Of a stretch of DNA of 64,000 bases, positions 14,363 through 24,542 are shown in pieces. Made by a program: the position numbers and the translations under genes. The DNA is from Mixophyes australis (Eukaryota; Chordata; Amphibia; Anura; Limnodynastidae): assembly GCA_036250195.1 (NCBI GenBank), contig JAVHZZ010000009.1:101392771-101456770 (forward strand), in the 5' to 3' direction. The notes below the pieces were generated by a model. That model saw only the letters and a list, made by a program, of their open reading frames with translations. It searched no databases and was not told the origin of the DNA. Position 1 is the first letter of the stretch; every line of letters starts with the position of its first letter.

Positions 14363-14578
14363 GGGGCTGATGCAGAATTGGAAGCAAAATTGGAGTATAT
14401 CAGCAGTATATGCGCCAGGTTTACTATAAGTCACCATCATCTGTGATTATTTGCACCTGTCGTGTAGCAGGTGCAAAAGATACGCCTCCTAAAAGGCATA
14501 TATGCATGTTTCTGGCGTCAACTTTCTGGGCATGCGCAGAGCTATTTCATACAGGATACGCTATGCAAACTCAGCCCC
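14363..14578. mobile_element. Harbinger-like MITE, family D
   Basis: A 216-bp element. Left end GGGGCTGATGCAGAATTGG, right end CTATGCAAACTCAGCCCC, flanked by a 3-bp duplication ATT. Internally it carries GGGCATGCGCAGAGCTATTT, also seen in slightly altered form near 27510, 37255 and 62100. Non-coding. Confidence 0.6.
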
Positions 14579-14871
14579 ATTTTGTACAGATTTAAATGCA
14601 CTCCTGTTTACCTACATTATAACGCCTGTTCCAGCTATATCCAGATTTAATGTCTTGTTACAAATTAATCCACAAGGCTAAGGTAGAAATATAGACAGAC
14701 ACATTTCTTTTCTCTGATAGGGCAGTAGTCAAACTTAACTTTTTTAATTCAAGATTTGACTTATACATAATAAGTTATTGCACTGTTACTAATATTAAGG
14801 CACCAAACTAGGTAGTTCCTGCTTTGGTAGTGTTATGCTTTTGCAAACATGTGTTGATGACACATTATAAC

Positions 14872-14965
14872 TAGAGATGGGCGGGTCCGGTTCTCAGAGA
14901 ACCGAACCCACCCGAACTTTGGGTATCCGAGTAACGAGCTGAGCAGCTCGGTACTCTCCCGCCCA
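14872..14965. promoter_or_regulatory. hAT left end with paired palindromes
   Basis: Directly inside the TIR lies the palindrome CGGTTCTCAGAGAACCG (about 14888-14904), and about 30 bp further CGAGCTGAGCAGCTCG (14935-14950). The first has counterparts in the relatives: GGTTTTCAGAAAACC at 55576 and GTTTTCTGAAAAC at 27770. Conservation of a hairpin beside the TIR suggests a transposase-binding or end-structure role, which is inference. Confidence 0.55.
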
Positions 14966-15220
14966 ATCCGAATCCAAATCGAGGCCGAACGTCATTGTGA
15001 CGTCGTCGGATCTCTGGGCTCGGTTCTCGCGATACTTCAACTTTATAAATACACGCCTCCACAACAATCCATCGCCATTTGACAGAGGGAGAGAGCAGGG
15101 TGTAGTCATAGGCTAATTAGAGCAGGGACAGAGAATACAATATTGTTCTTGCAATTGCTCTAACCAAAATCGCTAGTGCAGAGAGGAGGATAGAGGTTTA
15201 TTATTTTTTCTTCATATTTG

Positions 15221-16617
15221 GCACTCCCCAGCGCTTTTGGGGTGTCCCCCATAATTGTGCATAAATATTTCTGGCTGTCAAAAGTCATAACTGTCAGCAG
15301 TATCTACTAAATAATTTTTAGCACTCCTCAGTGCTTTTGGGGTGTCCTCCCTAATTGTGCATTAATATTTCTGGCTGTCAAAAGTCATATCTGTCAGCAG
15401 TATCTACTAAATATTTTTTAGCACTCCTCAGTGCTTTTGGGGTGTCCTCCCTAATTGTGCATAAATATTTCTGACTGTCAAAAGTCATAACTGTCAGCGG
15501 TATCTACTAAATAATTTTTAGCACTCCTCAGTGCTTTTGGGGTGTCCTCCCTAATTGTGCATTAATATTTCTGGCTGTCAAAAGTCATATCTGTCAGCAG
15601 TATCTACTAAATAATTTTTAGCACTCCTCAGTGCTTTTGGGGTGTCCTCCCTAATTGTGCATTAATATTTCTGGCTGTCAAAAGTCATATCTGTCAGCAG
15701 TATCTACTAAATATTTTTTAGCACTCCTCAGTGCTTTTGGGGTGTCCTCCCTAATTGTGCATTAATATTTCTGGCTGTCAAAAGTCATATCTGTCAGTAG
15801 TATCTACTAAATAATTTTTAGCACTCCTCAGTGCTTTTGGGGTGTCCTCCCTAATTGTGCATTAATATTTCTGGCTGTCAAAAGTCATATCTGTCAGCAG
15901 TATCTACTAAATAATTTTTAGCACTCAGTGCTTTTGGGGTGTCCTCCCTAATTGTGCATTAATATTTCTGGCTGTCAAAAGTCATAACTGTCAGCAGTAT
16001 CTACTAAATAATTTTTAGCACTCCTCAGTGCTTTTGGGGTGTCCTCCCTAATTGTGCATTAATATTTCTGGCTGTCAAAAGTCATATCTGTCAGCAGTAT
16101 CTACTAAATAATTTTTAGCACTCCTCAGTGCTTTTGGGGTGTCCTCCCTAATAGTGCATTAATATTTCTGGCTGTCAAAAGTCATATCTGTCAGCAGTAT
16201 CTACTAAATAATTTTTAGCACTCCTCAGTGCTTTTGGGGTGTCCTCCCTAATTGTGCATTAATATTTCTGGCTGTCAAAAGTCATAACTGTCAGCAGTAT
16301 CTACTAAATAATTTTTAGCACTCCTCAGTGCTTTTGGGGTGTCCTCCCTAATTGTGCATTAATATTTCTGGCTGTCAAAAGTCATATCTGTCAGCAGTAT
16401 CTACTAAATAATTTTTAGCACTCCTCAGTGCTTTTGGGGTGTCCTCCCTAATTGTGCATTAATATTTCTGGCTGTCAAAAGTCATATCTGTCAGCAGTAT
16501 CTACTAAATAATTTTTAGCACTCCTCAGTGCTTTTGGGGTGTCCTCCCTAATTGTGCATTAATATTTCTGGCTGTCAAAAGTCATATCTGTCAGCAGTAT
16601 CTACTAAATAATTTTTA
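15221..16617 (+). repeat. Fourteen 100-bp monomers upstream of the transposase
   Basis: Units start with GCACTCC at 15221, 15321, 15421 and so on every 100 bp to 16518. One unit (15921) is 97 bp because CTC is missing. They are very similar, differing mainly at single positions such as CATAA/CATAT. Each contains GTGCTTTTGGGGTGTCCTCC, GTGCATTAATATTTCTG and ACTAAATAATTTTTAGC. The array ends about 26 bp before the transposase start codon, so it occupies the expected promoter and 5' untranslated region. A promoter or enhancer role is inferred from position. The homogeneity implies recent amplification or gene conversion. Confidence 0.95.
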
Positions 16618-16643
16618 GCACTCCCCAGTGGTTTGCGCTCAGA

Positions 16644-19637
16644 ATGGATTCAAAGCAGTCCACATATGATCTGAATGAGCAACCAGGTTCTGTCACCAGT
16701 CCTGATGTTAGTGTTCCCAGTACGTCATCTGGCCAAGGCGATGTCAAACAACAGAGTGTTTTCAAATTAGTGCAAAAAACAAAAACCAAAAATTTTTTTA
16801 CTGTATTGAAGCGAAAAAGAAGTGTAACTGAGCAAAAGTTAAGTGACGATAAAAAAAAAATTGCAAGCATGCCATTCTACACACGCAGTGGCAAAGAGAG
16901 AATGAGGCCTTCACCTTTGGCTATTAGTGGCAGATCCCAAAAAGTTACCCAGCCTACAATTGGTGCACAACTACTGTTACGCGTCAAAGCCGAGCTGCAA
17001 GATAACAGTGAGGCATTACAGGAGAATATTTGCTCTGATTCACAAATGACAACAATCCCTGTGGAGAGTCCATCCAACAGTGGGATGTCTAATCGTGAGC
17101 ATTCTGCTGATGTGTGCCTTAATAGCCCGAGTGTAGCCGGTGATACCCAAATTGAGGATGCCACTTTGGAATTAGAAGAGGATGAGGGGGAGATTTGTGT
17201 AGGCGACGAGGGCACTAATGAGGATGTTGATGAGGATGAGGTTGTTTGTTTAAGTCCTGCACCAGTGGCAGCAGTTCTGGCACGTGACAAGAAAAAGGCC
17301 ATTGTCATGCCTGGGCATAAAACAAAAAAATCCACTTCTTATGTGTGGAATTATTTCTACCCAAATCCAGACAACAATTGTATAGCCATTTGTAGTGTAT
17401 GTCAAGCCACAGTCAGTCGAGGGAGGGACCTTAACCATCTTGGAACCTCGTCTATGTTACGCCATTTAATGAGAGTTCATGGCAAAGTGTTGGGAAAAGC
17501 TGAAAGTTCTTCCCAAAAGAATACAAGCACTCCCTCATCACCTAAGACCCTCCGCTCACCGACATACCGACGGCTACAAAATACACCCACCACACCATCC
17601 TCATCAATATCCTCAGTAGCGCTCGGAGTTAGCCCGGCATCCCACTTAAGGCTGGATGACTCCGGCACTATTATTGATTCCTCTGAAGAAAGCGTTAGTC
17701 CTGCTGCTGCTGTTGCTGCTGCTGGGGGTGAATCGTCATTCCAGAGGCAGGTTAATAAAATGAGCAGTCCTACATTTCAGCAATTAACTGTGAAACAATC
17801 ATTTGCGAGGGGAAGCAAATATGACAGCAGTCACCCAGTCGCCAAGCGAATCACAGACGCCATGGCTGCAATGTTAGTGTTAGATCTGCGTCCAATCTCC
17901 ACAATAAACGCAGCTGGTTTTTCACAGTTAATTGAGGTTTTGTGTCCGCGTTACAGAATTCCATCGCGACACCATTTCTCCCATAAAGCTATTCCACAAC
18001 TATACCAAAAAGTGTGTAAAAATGTAGAGATTGCGCTGAAAAATGCCATTCTGCCCACTGTTCACTTAACCACAGATATGTGGACAAGTGGAAGTGGCCA
18101 AACCAAAGACTATATGACTGTGACAGCCCACTGGGTTGGTCATTCACCTTCACCAGCAGGAACAGCAGCAGCATGTACACCACTACGTAACATTTGTCAC
18201 AGGCAGGCCACTCTTTGTATCACCGGCTTCACTAACAGGCATACGGCTGACAATTTGTTACGCAAACTGAGAGATGTGATTGATGCATGGCTTATACCAC
18301 TCGGACTCTCCCCAGGGTATGTCATTTCAGATAACGCCAACAATATAGTGCGAGCATTACAGCTGGGTGATTTCCAACATATTCCCTGTTTTGCTCACAC
18401 CATCAACTTGGTGGTGCAGAGCTTCCTACGAAATAACCGTGAGGTGCAGGAGATGCTTTCGGTGGCCCGTAAAATTTCAGGCCATTTCAGGCATTCAGCC
18501 ACAGCATGTAGGAGATTACAGCAGCTCCAAGAGCAGTTTAACTTGCCCTGCCACCAACTTAAGCAAGAGGTGGTAACTCGGTGGAATTCCACCCTGTACA
18601 TGCTTCAGAGGATGGAGGAACAGCGCATAGCCATCCAAGCATATTGCACAAGTCATGACATTGGGAAAGGAGGGGGGATGTATTTCACTCTTGCACAGTG
18701 GGGAATCCTTTCAATGCTGTGCAAGGTGCTGAAACCATTTGAAGTTGTGACATGTGAGGTCAGTGTAGACTCTGCTAGTTTGAGCCAAGTCATTCCTTTA
18801 ATTAGACTATTGGAAAACCAGCTTGAGAAAATGAAGGAGGAGCTGAAAGCAAGCAATTCAGCAAAGTATGTTGGCCTTGTCGATCAAGTACTTAATTCGC
18901 TTCACAATGATCCTCGAGTTATTAAGATCTTGAACTCAGATCAGTACGTTTTGGCCACTGTGCTTGATCCAAGGTTTAAAACCTACATTGAGTCTTTACT
19001 TGTAAATGAGCGAGATGTGAACTTTTGCAAGGAGCTATTGCTCAGCAAGTTGGCCGCTGAACTGGGCCTCGGCTTGACGGCGTGTCCTCCTTCACTTTCT
19101 CAAGCTGTTGCTCGTAAAAAATTAAATTTCCAAAAAAGAAGCAGGGAAGACACAGGGGGCAGACCAGAACAATTTAACATCTGGGCTGGTTTGAAGGATT
19201 TTTCAAAACAATGTGTCACTTTGCCCATAACTCCATCCAATATGAGTATAAACATGCAAAGGATGGTGGAGGATTACTTTCAAGAGGTAGTTGATATGGA
19301 AATGTCAGACAGTCCCTTTCCTTACTGGGAAGAAAAGCAGGCCATTTGGAAACCCATGTACAAACTTGCTTTGCAATACCTAAGCTGCCCACCCTCCAGT
19401 GTGTACTCTGAACGAGTGTTCAGCACAGCAGGGAACTTAGTCAGTGATCGCCGTAGAAGGTTACTTCCCAAAAATGTGGAGAAAATGATGTTTATAAAAA
19501 TGAACTACATCTTCCACGAGGAAGGCCTTCACCATCCAAGACATCCAAGCACTGAATGTTCTCTAATGGCGGATTCAAGCGGCGATGAATTGATAGTCTG
19601 TGATAATGACGTACACACTGATGAGGGTGAGGATTAA
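16644..19637 (+). CDS. hAT-family transposase with BED zinc finger
   Basis: A single uninterrupted frame of 997 residues. The start codon sits in a good vertebrate context (A at -3, G at +4). Residues 1-225 are low-complexity and acidic. A BED finger spans about 229-280: W235, C250-x2-C253, H274-x4-H279. A Ser/Pro/Ala-rich linker runs to about 385. The RNase-H-like hAT core follows: first Asp in LTTDMWTS (D478), second Asp in VISDNANN (D563), the C-x2-H motif CFAH (582-585), and TRWNST near 647. The C-terminus (about 890-960) has the dimerisation block with YSERVFSTAGNLVSDRR, where E923 is the likely catalytic Glu. It would bind the element's ends in the nucleus and catalyse cut-and-paste transposition. 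It is longer than typical ZBED-type proteins, mainly through the N-terminal region. A domesticated host gene is unlikely because TIRs and a target duplication surround it. Confidence 0.92.
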   Translation: MDSKQSTYDLNEQPGSVTSPDVSVPSTSSGQGDVKQQSVFKLVQKTKTKNFFTVLKRKRSVTEQKLSDDKKKIASMPFYTRSGKERMRPSPLAISGRSQKVTQPTIGAQLLLRVKAELQDNSEALQENICSDSQMTTIPVESPSNSGMSNREHSADVCLNSPSVAGDTQIEDATLELEEDEGEICVGDEGTNEDVDEDEVVCLSPAPVAAVLARDKKKAIVMPGHKTKKSTSYVWNYFYPNPDNNCIAICSVCQATVSRGRDLNHLGTSSMLRHLMRVHGKVLGKAESSSQKNTSTPSSPKTLRSPTYRRLQNTPTTPSSSISSVALGVSPASHLRLDDSGTIIDSSEESVSPAAAVAAAGGESSFQRQVNKMSSPTFQQLTVKQSFARGSKYDSSHPVAKRITDAMAAMLVLDLRPISTINAAGFSQLIEVLCPRYRIPSRHHFSHKAIPQLYQKVCKNVEIALKNAILPTVHLTTDMWTSGSGQTKDYMTVTAHWVGHSPSPAGTAAACTPLRNICHRQATLCITGFTNRHTADNLLRKLRDVIDAWLIPLGLSPGYVISDNANNIVRALQLGDFQHIPCFAHTINLVVQSFLRNNREVQEMLSVARKISGHFRHSATACRRLQQLQEQFNLPCHQLKQEVVTRWNSTLYMLQRMEEQRIAIQAYCTSHDIGKGGGMYFTLAQWGILSMLCKVLKPFEVVTCEVSVDSASLSQVIPLIRLLENQLEKMKEELKASNSAKYVGLVDQVLNSLHNDPRVIKILNSDQYVLATVLDPRFKTYIESLLVNERDVNFCKELLLSKLAAELGLGLTACPPSLSQAVARKKLNFQKRSREDTGGRPEQFNIWAGLKDFSKQCVTLPITPSNMSINMQRMVEDYFQEVVDMEMSDSPFPYWEEKQAIWKPMYKLALQYLSCPPSSVYSERVFSTAGNLVSDRRRRLLPKNVEKMMFIKMNYIFHEEGLHHPRHPSTECSLMADSSGDELIVCDNDVHTDEGED

Positions 19638-19809
19638 GCTGAAGATGATGTCGATAACATCTTTTTAAAACTTTCTATGTAAGTGTAGGGTGCAATCTAC
19701 CCCCAAAGAGGAAAGGGACTTGTGGCATTTCCATATCACATACCATCTTGAAAGGCTGCTGTTTGGGCAATTTATCCTTAAGGGTAGGGTGTCATAGACA
19801 GAGTGACCC
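19638..19809 (+). other. Transposase 3' flank
   Basis: Sequence between the stop codon and the 3' tandem array. It repeats the phrase AAGTGTAGGGTG (19681) which recurs near 20149, so the region beyond the array may be a duplicated flank. No clear AATAAA signal was seen close to the stop. Confidence 0.5.
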
Positions 19810-20135
19810 CAAACTGGCTTTGTCCATTTCTCTTAATATTGTACAGTCTATAACGGCTGAATTTTTTAGTATTTTTGGCAAGTGGAGGGGGGCCTAGAGA
19901 GACAGAAACCAAACTGGCTTTCTCCATGTCAATTAATATTGTACAGTCTATAATGGCTGAATTTTTTGGTATTTTATACAAGTGAAGGGGGGCCTAGAGA
20001 GACAGAAACCAAACTGTCTTTCTCCATGTCAATTAATATTGTACAGTCTATAATGGCTGAATTTTTTGGTATTTTATACAAGTGGAGGGGGGCCTTGAGA
20101 GACAGAAACCAAACTGGCTTTTTCCATTTCTTTAC
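19810..20135 (+). repeat. 100-bp tandem array downstream of the transposase
   Basis: About 3.3 units, register fixed by GTACAGTCTATAA at 19841, 19941 and 20041, exactly 100 bp apart. Each unit holds CAAACTGGCTTT, TTAATATTGTACAGTC and GGCTGAATTTTTT followed by GTGGAGGGGGGCCT. The unit sequence is unrelated to the upstream array although its length is the same. Probably in the 3' untranslated region. Confidence 0.9.
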
Positions 20136-20364
20136 ATATTTAACTATAAGTGTAGGGTGTAATATACATTCAAAGACGATGGCTGCATTGCCAATATGCA
20201 TAGATGGAGAGGAAGACAATCTGTTTTGTGTGTAGAATAGGCCTACCAACGAAGAATTAAACTGTTTTTTTGGGTGATTTATTACCTCAACAATTAGATT
20301 ACTTGTCTCTAAAACAGTTGGAGCACTAAATTGGGTTAATTTAGGCCCAAAAACATGGATTTTC

Positions 20365-20520
20365 CAAAAAAATAGCAAAACAAAACCAAACAAAACCAAA
20401 ACCAAAACCAAAACACGCAATGGCGGTTTTGCAAAACCAAAACCAAAACCAAAACACGACGGTAATCTAGATCCAAAACCAAATCCAAAACCAAAACACG
20501 GGGGTCAGTGACCATCTCTA
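20365..20520. promoter_or_regulatory. hAT right end with CCAAAA motif array
   Basis: The subterminal 150 bp carries more than ten CCAAAA/CAAAAC hexamers, partly as direct repeats (AAACCAAAACCAAAACC), ending ACGGGGGTCAGTGACCATCTCTA-type sequence. The same arrangement is seen at the right ends of the relatives near 28430, 61625 and, reversed, 55080. hAT transposases bind clustered subterminal motifs; these are good candidates. Confidence 0.65.
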
Positions 20521-20653
20521 CTTATAACACACATATTACAAACTATAGAAGATATACTACTTGTCATGTACAGTTGACAGCTTGCCTAGAACTCTTCCTT
20601 TCATACACATTTTTCCTTTTTGTCCTGTAATAAGCCTTCCCCACTATTACAAC

Positions 20654-20813
20654 TAGGGGCTTGGCTGGGCTGGGGGCAGGGAGGCATCTGGTTCCATAGT
20701 GGGCTACCTTGGGCTAGTTCACTGGGCCACATGCATTTTTTTTTTAGTTTAAATTAGGCTGCTGATTCGAGTCTTGCCCACCCCCCAGGCTAATCTTTGT
20801 CAACCCTCTCCTG
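20654..20813. mobile_element. Miniature hAT, family C copy
   Basis: About 160 bp, ends TAGGGGCTTGG and CCCTCTCCTG, flanked by ATTACAAC and ATTACAGC (seven of eight). Shares the family core CATAGTGGGCTACCTTGG and GAGTCTTGCCC with the elements at 11320 and 23331. Confidence 0.65.
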
Positions 20814-20820
20814 ATTACAG

Positions 20821-22291
20821 CAACCCAAAAAATATAACTTGCCCTGTTTAGCATGACTACCATTTTACTAATCTTTCCACCTAAACAAGAGATACTGGAA
20901 TCTGGTTATCTTCTGAAAAGGATATGCAGTGTCAGAAGACATATTTATACTCAAGGATGATGATTTTCAGACGCGGAATAATAATAATAATAATAATATT
21001 ATTATAATAATAATTCATTAGCAACTTTTTCACTTTTAGCACAGTTGTGCATCACTTTAGACATACAAGGGTATTTAGTGTGAGTACACAAGTGCCAGCG
21101 GCTTCACAGGCTTTTCCTTACTACAGCTTCTCCACCTCTAATTTTATCTTCAAACTAACCAGTAAGGTCTGAAATTGGGAGCAAGGCACAGGGGACCTAA
21201 GATACCAAAAGAAAAGGTAGATATTCTGTAAGCGTATATCAATCAAGTGACCACCTGCCACGAAACACAACAGGAATGTTCTCAACTTGAAATATCTGAC
21301 AAACAAAATGTTCTTTGCATCAAATGTTCTCTGAATAATCAAATGGAATGCCACATTTATGCTGAACTATAAAGTGTATTCTAAAACTTGGATGAGCCAT
21401 TATCTGAGACATAAAAAAAATAGTTGCTGGTAATTATATTACTCTATTAATATTACATTGCTTTAATGTTGTAATTTGGCTGTTTCCTATTATGCTGTTT
21501 ATTTTGTAGCTGTCGTTATCACAGGAGAGTCATTGATTTGCTTTCTCGCTTTTGAAGTGTGTAACTAAGCCGTATGTTCTATTATTGGGAAATCCAAAAT
21601 ATAATATTGCATGCTAGGCTAAATACAATTTGTTACAACCAACACAGGTTGCACTTACCATAAAAATATTAACGCAATCCTGTCTCTCAGCTTATCTAAT
21701 CTTTGCCTTTAGATCGGGATTCCTATCAGAATTTTCACATAAACAATCATATTCTGACACCCACTCTGAGACCTAAAGAGAACCTGTCATCTCTGGGAAG
21801 ATTGTTAAGGAGTTTGGGTTTTCTGTTAAGTGCAAGCATTAAGGTGACTGGCAATCTTTTTAATTCCTCACTTTACCTTACTGCTTTTATCCACTGTACC
21901 TATATGCTTTTCTGCTTTTCTCACTGTACGTCAATGCTTTTTATGGCACCCTTGCTTTAAATCCCCCATATTATCATTATTTTATGTTACCATGATGCTT
22001 CTTAAAGCTATAATTTCCTACTCTCCAACATCCAACAACATGTTCAAGTACTCCTTACTGCAACAGTTAAATATCTATATAACAGATACTTTGAATCTTA
22101 TACTCCAGATCAGTGGTCGAAGTGGGGGTGTATACGGTTGTATGCCATACTGACACTTCTCCTACTGCCTTCATTGTAAAACTATCAAACTCCATTCATT
22201 TACATTTACATTGCATTTTTCATACCGCTACTTCTATATTTCCACTTTGACCACTAGACCAGATTGGGTTGGGTACGAAATTATGAGTGAG
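20821..22291. other. Unclassified sequence with an (ATA)n run
   Basis: Holds an ATA/ATT microsatellite at about 20988-21014. The open frames at 21121-21354 and 21703-21960 have no recognisable domain. Nothing else was seen. Confidence 0.45.
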
Positions 22292-22626
22292 ATGTTATAG
22301 ACGACAACAACACCAACAAAAAAATCTGATTTGAAAAATGACTATAGCAACCAAAAAATGCAGACTTACCATAATACTGACTTTCTACATCACCGCCCTG
22401 CTTCTGTTACATCCCGAACCCTGGCAAAGACGGCAGTTTCTATTCACGTCACTTTGCATAGCGACTTCCAGTTTACTCTATTTAAAGCCGCAATGCCAAC
22501 AGCCAAAGACTTTACTAGGTCATTTAACAGGCTATACAGTTTTATATTAGACACAGCTGCATTTGGTTGCTATAGTCATTTTTCAAATCGGAATTTTTTT
22601 GTTGGTGTTGTTGTCATCTATAACAT
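22292..22626. mobile_element. Non-autonomous element with ~60-bp inverted repeats
   Basis: The left arm begins ATGTTATAGACGACAACAAC and the right end, reverse-complemented, begins ATGTTATAGATGACAACAAC. Similarity continues for over 60 bp through AAAAATGACTATAGCAACCA. The middle is unique. No target duplication could be fixed; a TA inside GTTATAG would allow a Tc1/mariner-type boundary. The 111-residue frame across it is judged non-coding. Confidence 0.7.
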
Positions 22627-23322
22627 GCTGGTGTTGTCGTCATCAGTGGCATCAGTGTCATTATGATGATTACCACCGGTCCAGATTGATATATGCCATA
22701 CATTGTACCTGCTGCCTCTGATTATTTTCCAGATTTTTATTCAATCTGTGTGTTTTCAGTGCTTGGCAATGTCCTTGAATTTATTTCCCTGTATCGTATA
22801 TTACTCCCTGTACTAAAGTGCTGCTGTTAAATAATTAAACATATATATATATATATATATACAACAGATAACGGTGGCAGAACGAGAATAGGAAAAGAGC
22901 CATCTAGTGCTAAGAAAGGATAATGACTATAAAATATGTAAACAATATAGTAACAGTATGTAAATTATGCTCTGGATTTTTTTGTCTTATTATTATTTTA
23001 ACCAGAAGGCCATTATGTGTGTATGCTACAGGGTTGTTTGGGATTATTGTAAAAATTTGATATTTATTTATAATTTTATTGTATATAACTTTTTGTTTCC
23101 TTAAAAAAAAAAACTAAAATAGAGAAACTTTAGCAAAGCTCTATCTGTTCAATTATGAAACTGGAGTTATTGCCCTTATCCGCTAAGATCACAACTTTGC
23201 TAAAGTATTTGACAGTCCTGCAGGGGTGACCGTTACCCCATGAACAAGTAAACTAATCTTCATTATCACTTGGGAACCAGAGGTGTCTGCGTTGGACAAA
23301 CCAAATTCTGACGGCTGCTAAG
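22627..23322. other. Unclassified sequence with a short (AT)n run
   Basis: An AT dinucleotide run lies at about 22840-22860. A poly-A run near 23103-23113 is otherwise unremarkable. No gene or element boundary was seen. Confidence 0.5.
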
Positions 23323-23330
23323 ATTACCGC

Positions 23331-23500
23331 CAGGGAAGGGCTTGCAAATGTAGCCTGGGGCAAGACTCGACTCAGGCGCCTCTTAGGAACATTTTAGAGG
23401 ACAAAAATACAGGTGTCCCAATGACCCAATCCAAGGTAGCCCACTATTGACTGGCCTGGGGGGCAGATGTCCCACTGCCTCCCGGCTCAGCCTTCCCCTG
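23331..23500 (-). mobile_element. Miniature hAT, family C, bounded
   Basis: A 170-bp element with ends CAGGGAAGGGCT and, inward from the right, CAGGGGAAGGCT. It is flanked by ATTACCGC (23323-23330) and ATCACCGC (23501-23508), seven of eight identical. CAG-starting ends plus an 8-bp duplication are hAT hallmarks. Orientation is opposite to the copies at 11320 and 20654. Confidence 0.75.
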
Positions 23501-23508
23501 ATCACCGC

Positions 23509-24542
23509 TATTGGATTACGATTAGAACACCGTTCACATTATTTCCAGTGAGAAGACTACCTGATTTTTACCGGACTGTTTTGTGATTTCAACTTATTTG
23601 CTGAGACACTAGATATAACATTTGCATCAGATGGTTAATTGAATGCGGATTCATTTGGATGGAAGGATAATTTAAAAAGTTTTTTTTCCCACTGATCAGA
23701 TGGTTAATGTGCACACAAAAAATATATAGTGAATTACATGTGATAATATTTCTCTGTGAGTGACAAGTACCAGTCATATGGATAACAAACTAATTTGGCC
23801 GGCGATCGTTATCAGGTATAGCAGCATTCAACGGTTTCACTTTAGGGAGACAGAAGCATTTTTAATCCAAGGGTATTAAGTGGGAACTAAAGCCATTATA
23901 GATATATATTGATGTTGTATTTCTTTAACTCTAGTCAATTTAATTTGTGAATATACGCATTGGCATGTTGCCTTAATTACAATTTTTATTCTTATTTCTA
24001 TTTTTATTTATTGAATCTGTATGCTACTGTGAATGTTTAGGCTGAAATAAATATTTGTATTTTTAAAACTATTCCCAATTTAGTTTTGTTTTGTTTTGCT
24101 TCTCCTGCTATAGTGAACTTAATTTTGGAAATTATGTTTATTACACTCTCCAAACTGTAAGTCAGCGCTGCTCCAAATTGTTCTGTTTTGATTTTTCTGA
24201 AACATAATTTTTGGCAAAATCCTTTGTTACAGCTGCGACTTAACAATCAACTTTGCTTTGAGTGAGTTCAGCGCAGGATTAAACGTTTTGTACTGTGCAG
24301 CTGAGAGCAAATAAATTTTCTCTGTTATCAGCCAATTTACAACAGAGGGAGGCTAAAATGATAGTGTATTTCCTGGGAGCCATAGCAAAAATTTTGGGTG
24401 CTTGGCCATGCTTCTTCCTCCCCCTCCATAGACTCCCAATCTGTGCAGTGAAATCATGTTTAAGCTTTCAATTGCTGTGCATGCACCAGAACCCATGCTT
24501 TCTCAGAAGAGCATAAACGAGTCTCCCCATTTCACCACCGGG
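23509..24542. other. Unclassified intergenic sequence
   Basis: AT-rich. Short frames at 23589-23777, 24037-24246 and 24295-24516 carry no recognisable domain. No repeats with clear ends. Confidence 0.45.

Larger units (their letters stand above)
14872..20520 (+). mobile_element. Complete autonomous-looking hAT transposon
   Basis: A 5649-bp DNA transposon bounded by short TIRs (TAGAGATGGG at the left; the right end reads inward TAGAGATGGT) and a near-perfect 8-bp target duplication. In order it contains: a GC-rich left end with two small palindromes, a 5' leader, a fourteen-unit 100-bp tandem array, one intact transposase gene, an array of a second 100-bp unit, and a right end rich in CCAAAA motifs. 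TIR length and target duplication fit hAT. The open frame and preserved ends suggest recent activity; present mobility is not shown by sequence. Four defective relatives lie in this window. Confidence 0.88.
14864..20528. repeat. 8-bp target duplication of the hAT element
   Basis: ATTATAAC at 14864-14871 and CTTATAAC at 20521-20528 flank the element and match at seven of eight positions. An 8-bp duplication is diagnostic for the hAT superfamily. Confidence 0.8.

Noticed and set aside
15221..16617. CRISPR-like regular array
   Set aside because: The whole 100-bp unit is repeated with no unique spacers, in a eukaryotic transposon.
16877..17335. 152-residue minus-strand frame
   Set aside because: Shadow of the transposase gene on the opposite strand.
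16644..19637. Domesticated host ZBED gene
   Set aside because: TIRs and a target duplication surround it, and defective relatives lie nearby; it behaves as a transposon gene.
19974..20420. 148-residue minus-strand frame
   Set aside because: Runs through the 3' monomers and CCAAAA array of the hAT element; low complexity.
20365..20490. Telomere-like TTTTGG repeats
   Set aside because: Short, imperfect, and part of the hAT right end in every relative; vertebrate telomeres are TTAGGG.
22331..22666. 111-residue plus-strand frame
   Set aside because: Lies across a long-TIR non-autonomous element and has no domain.
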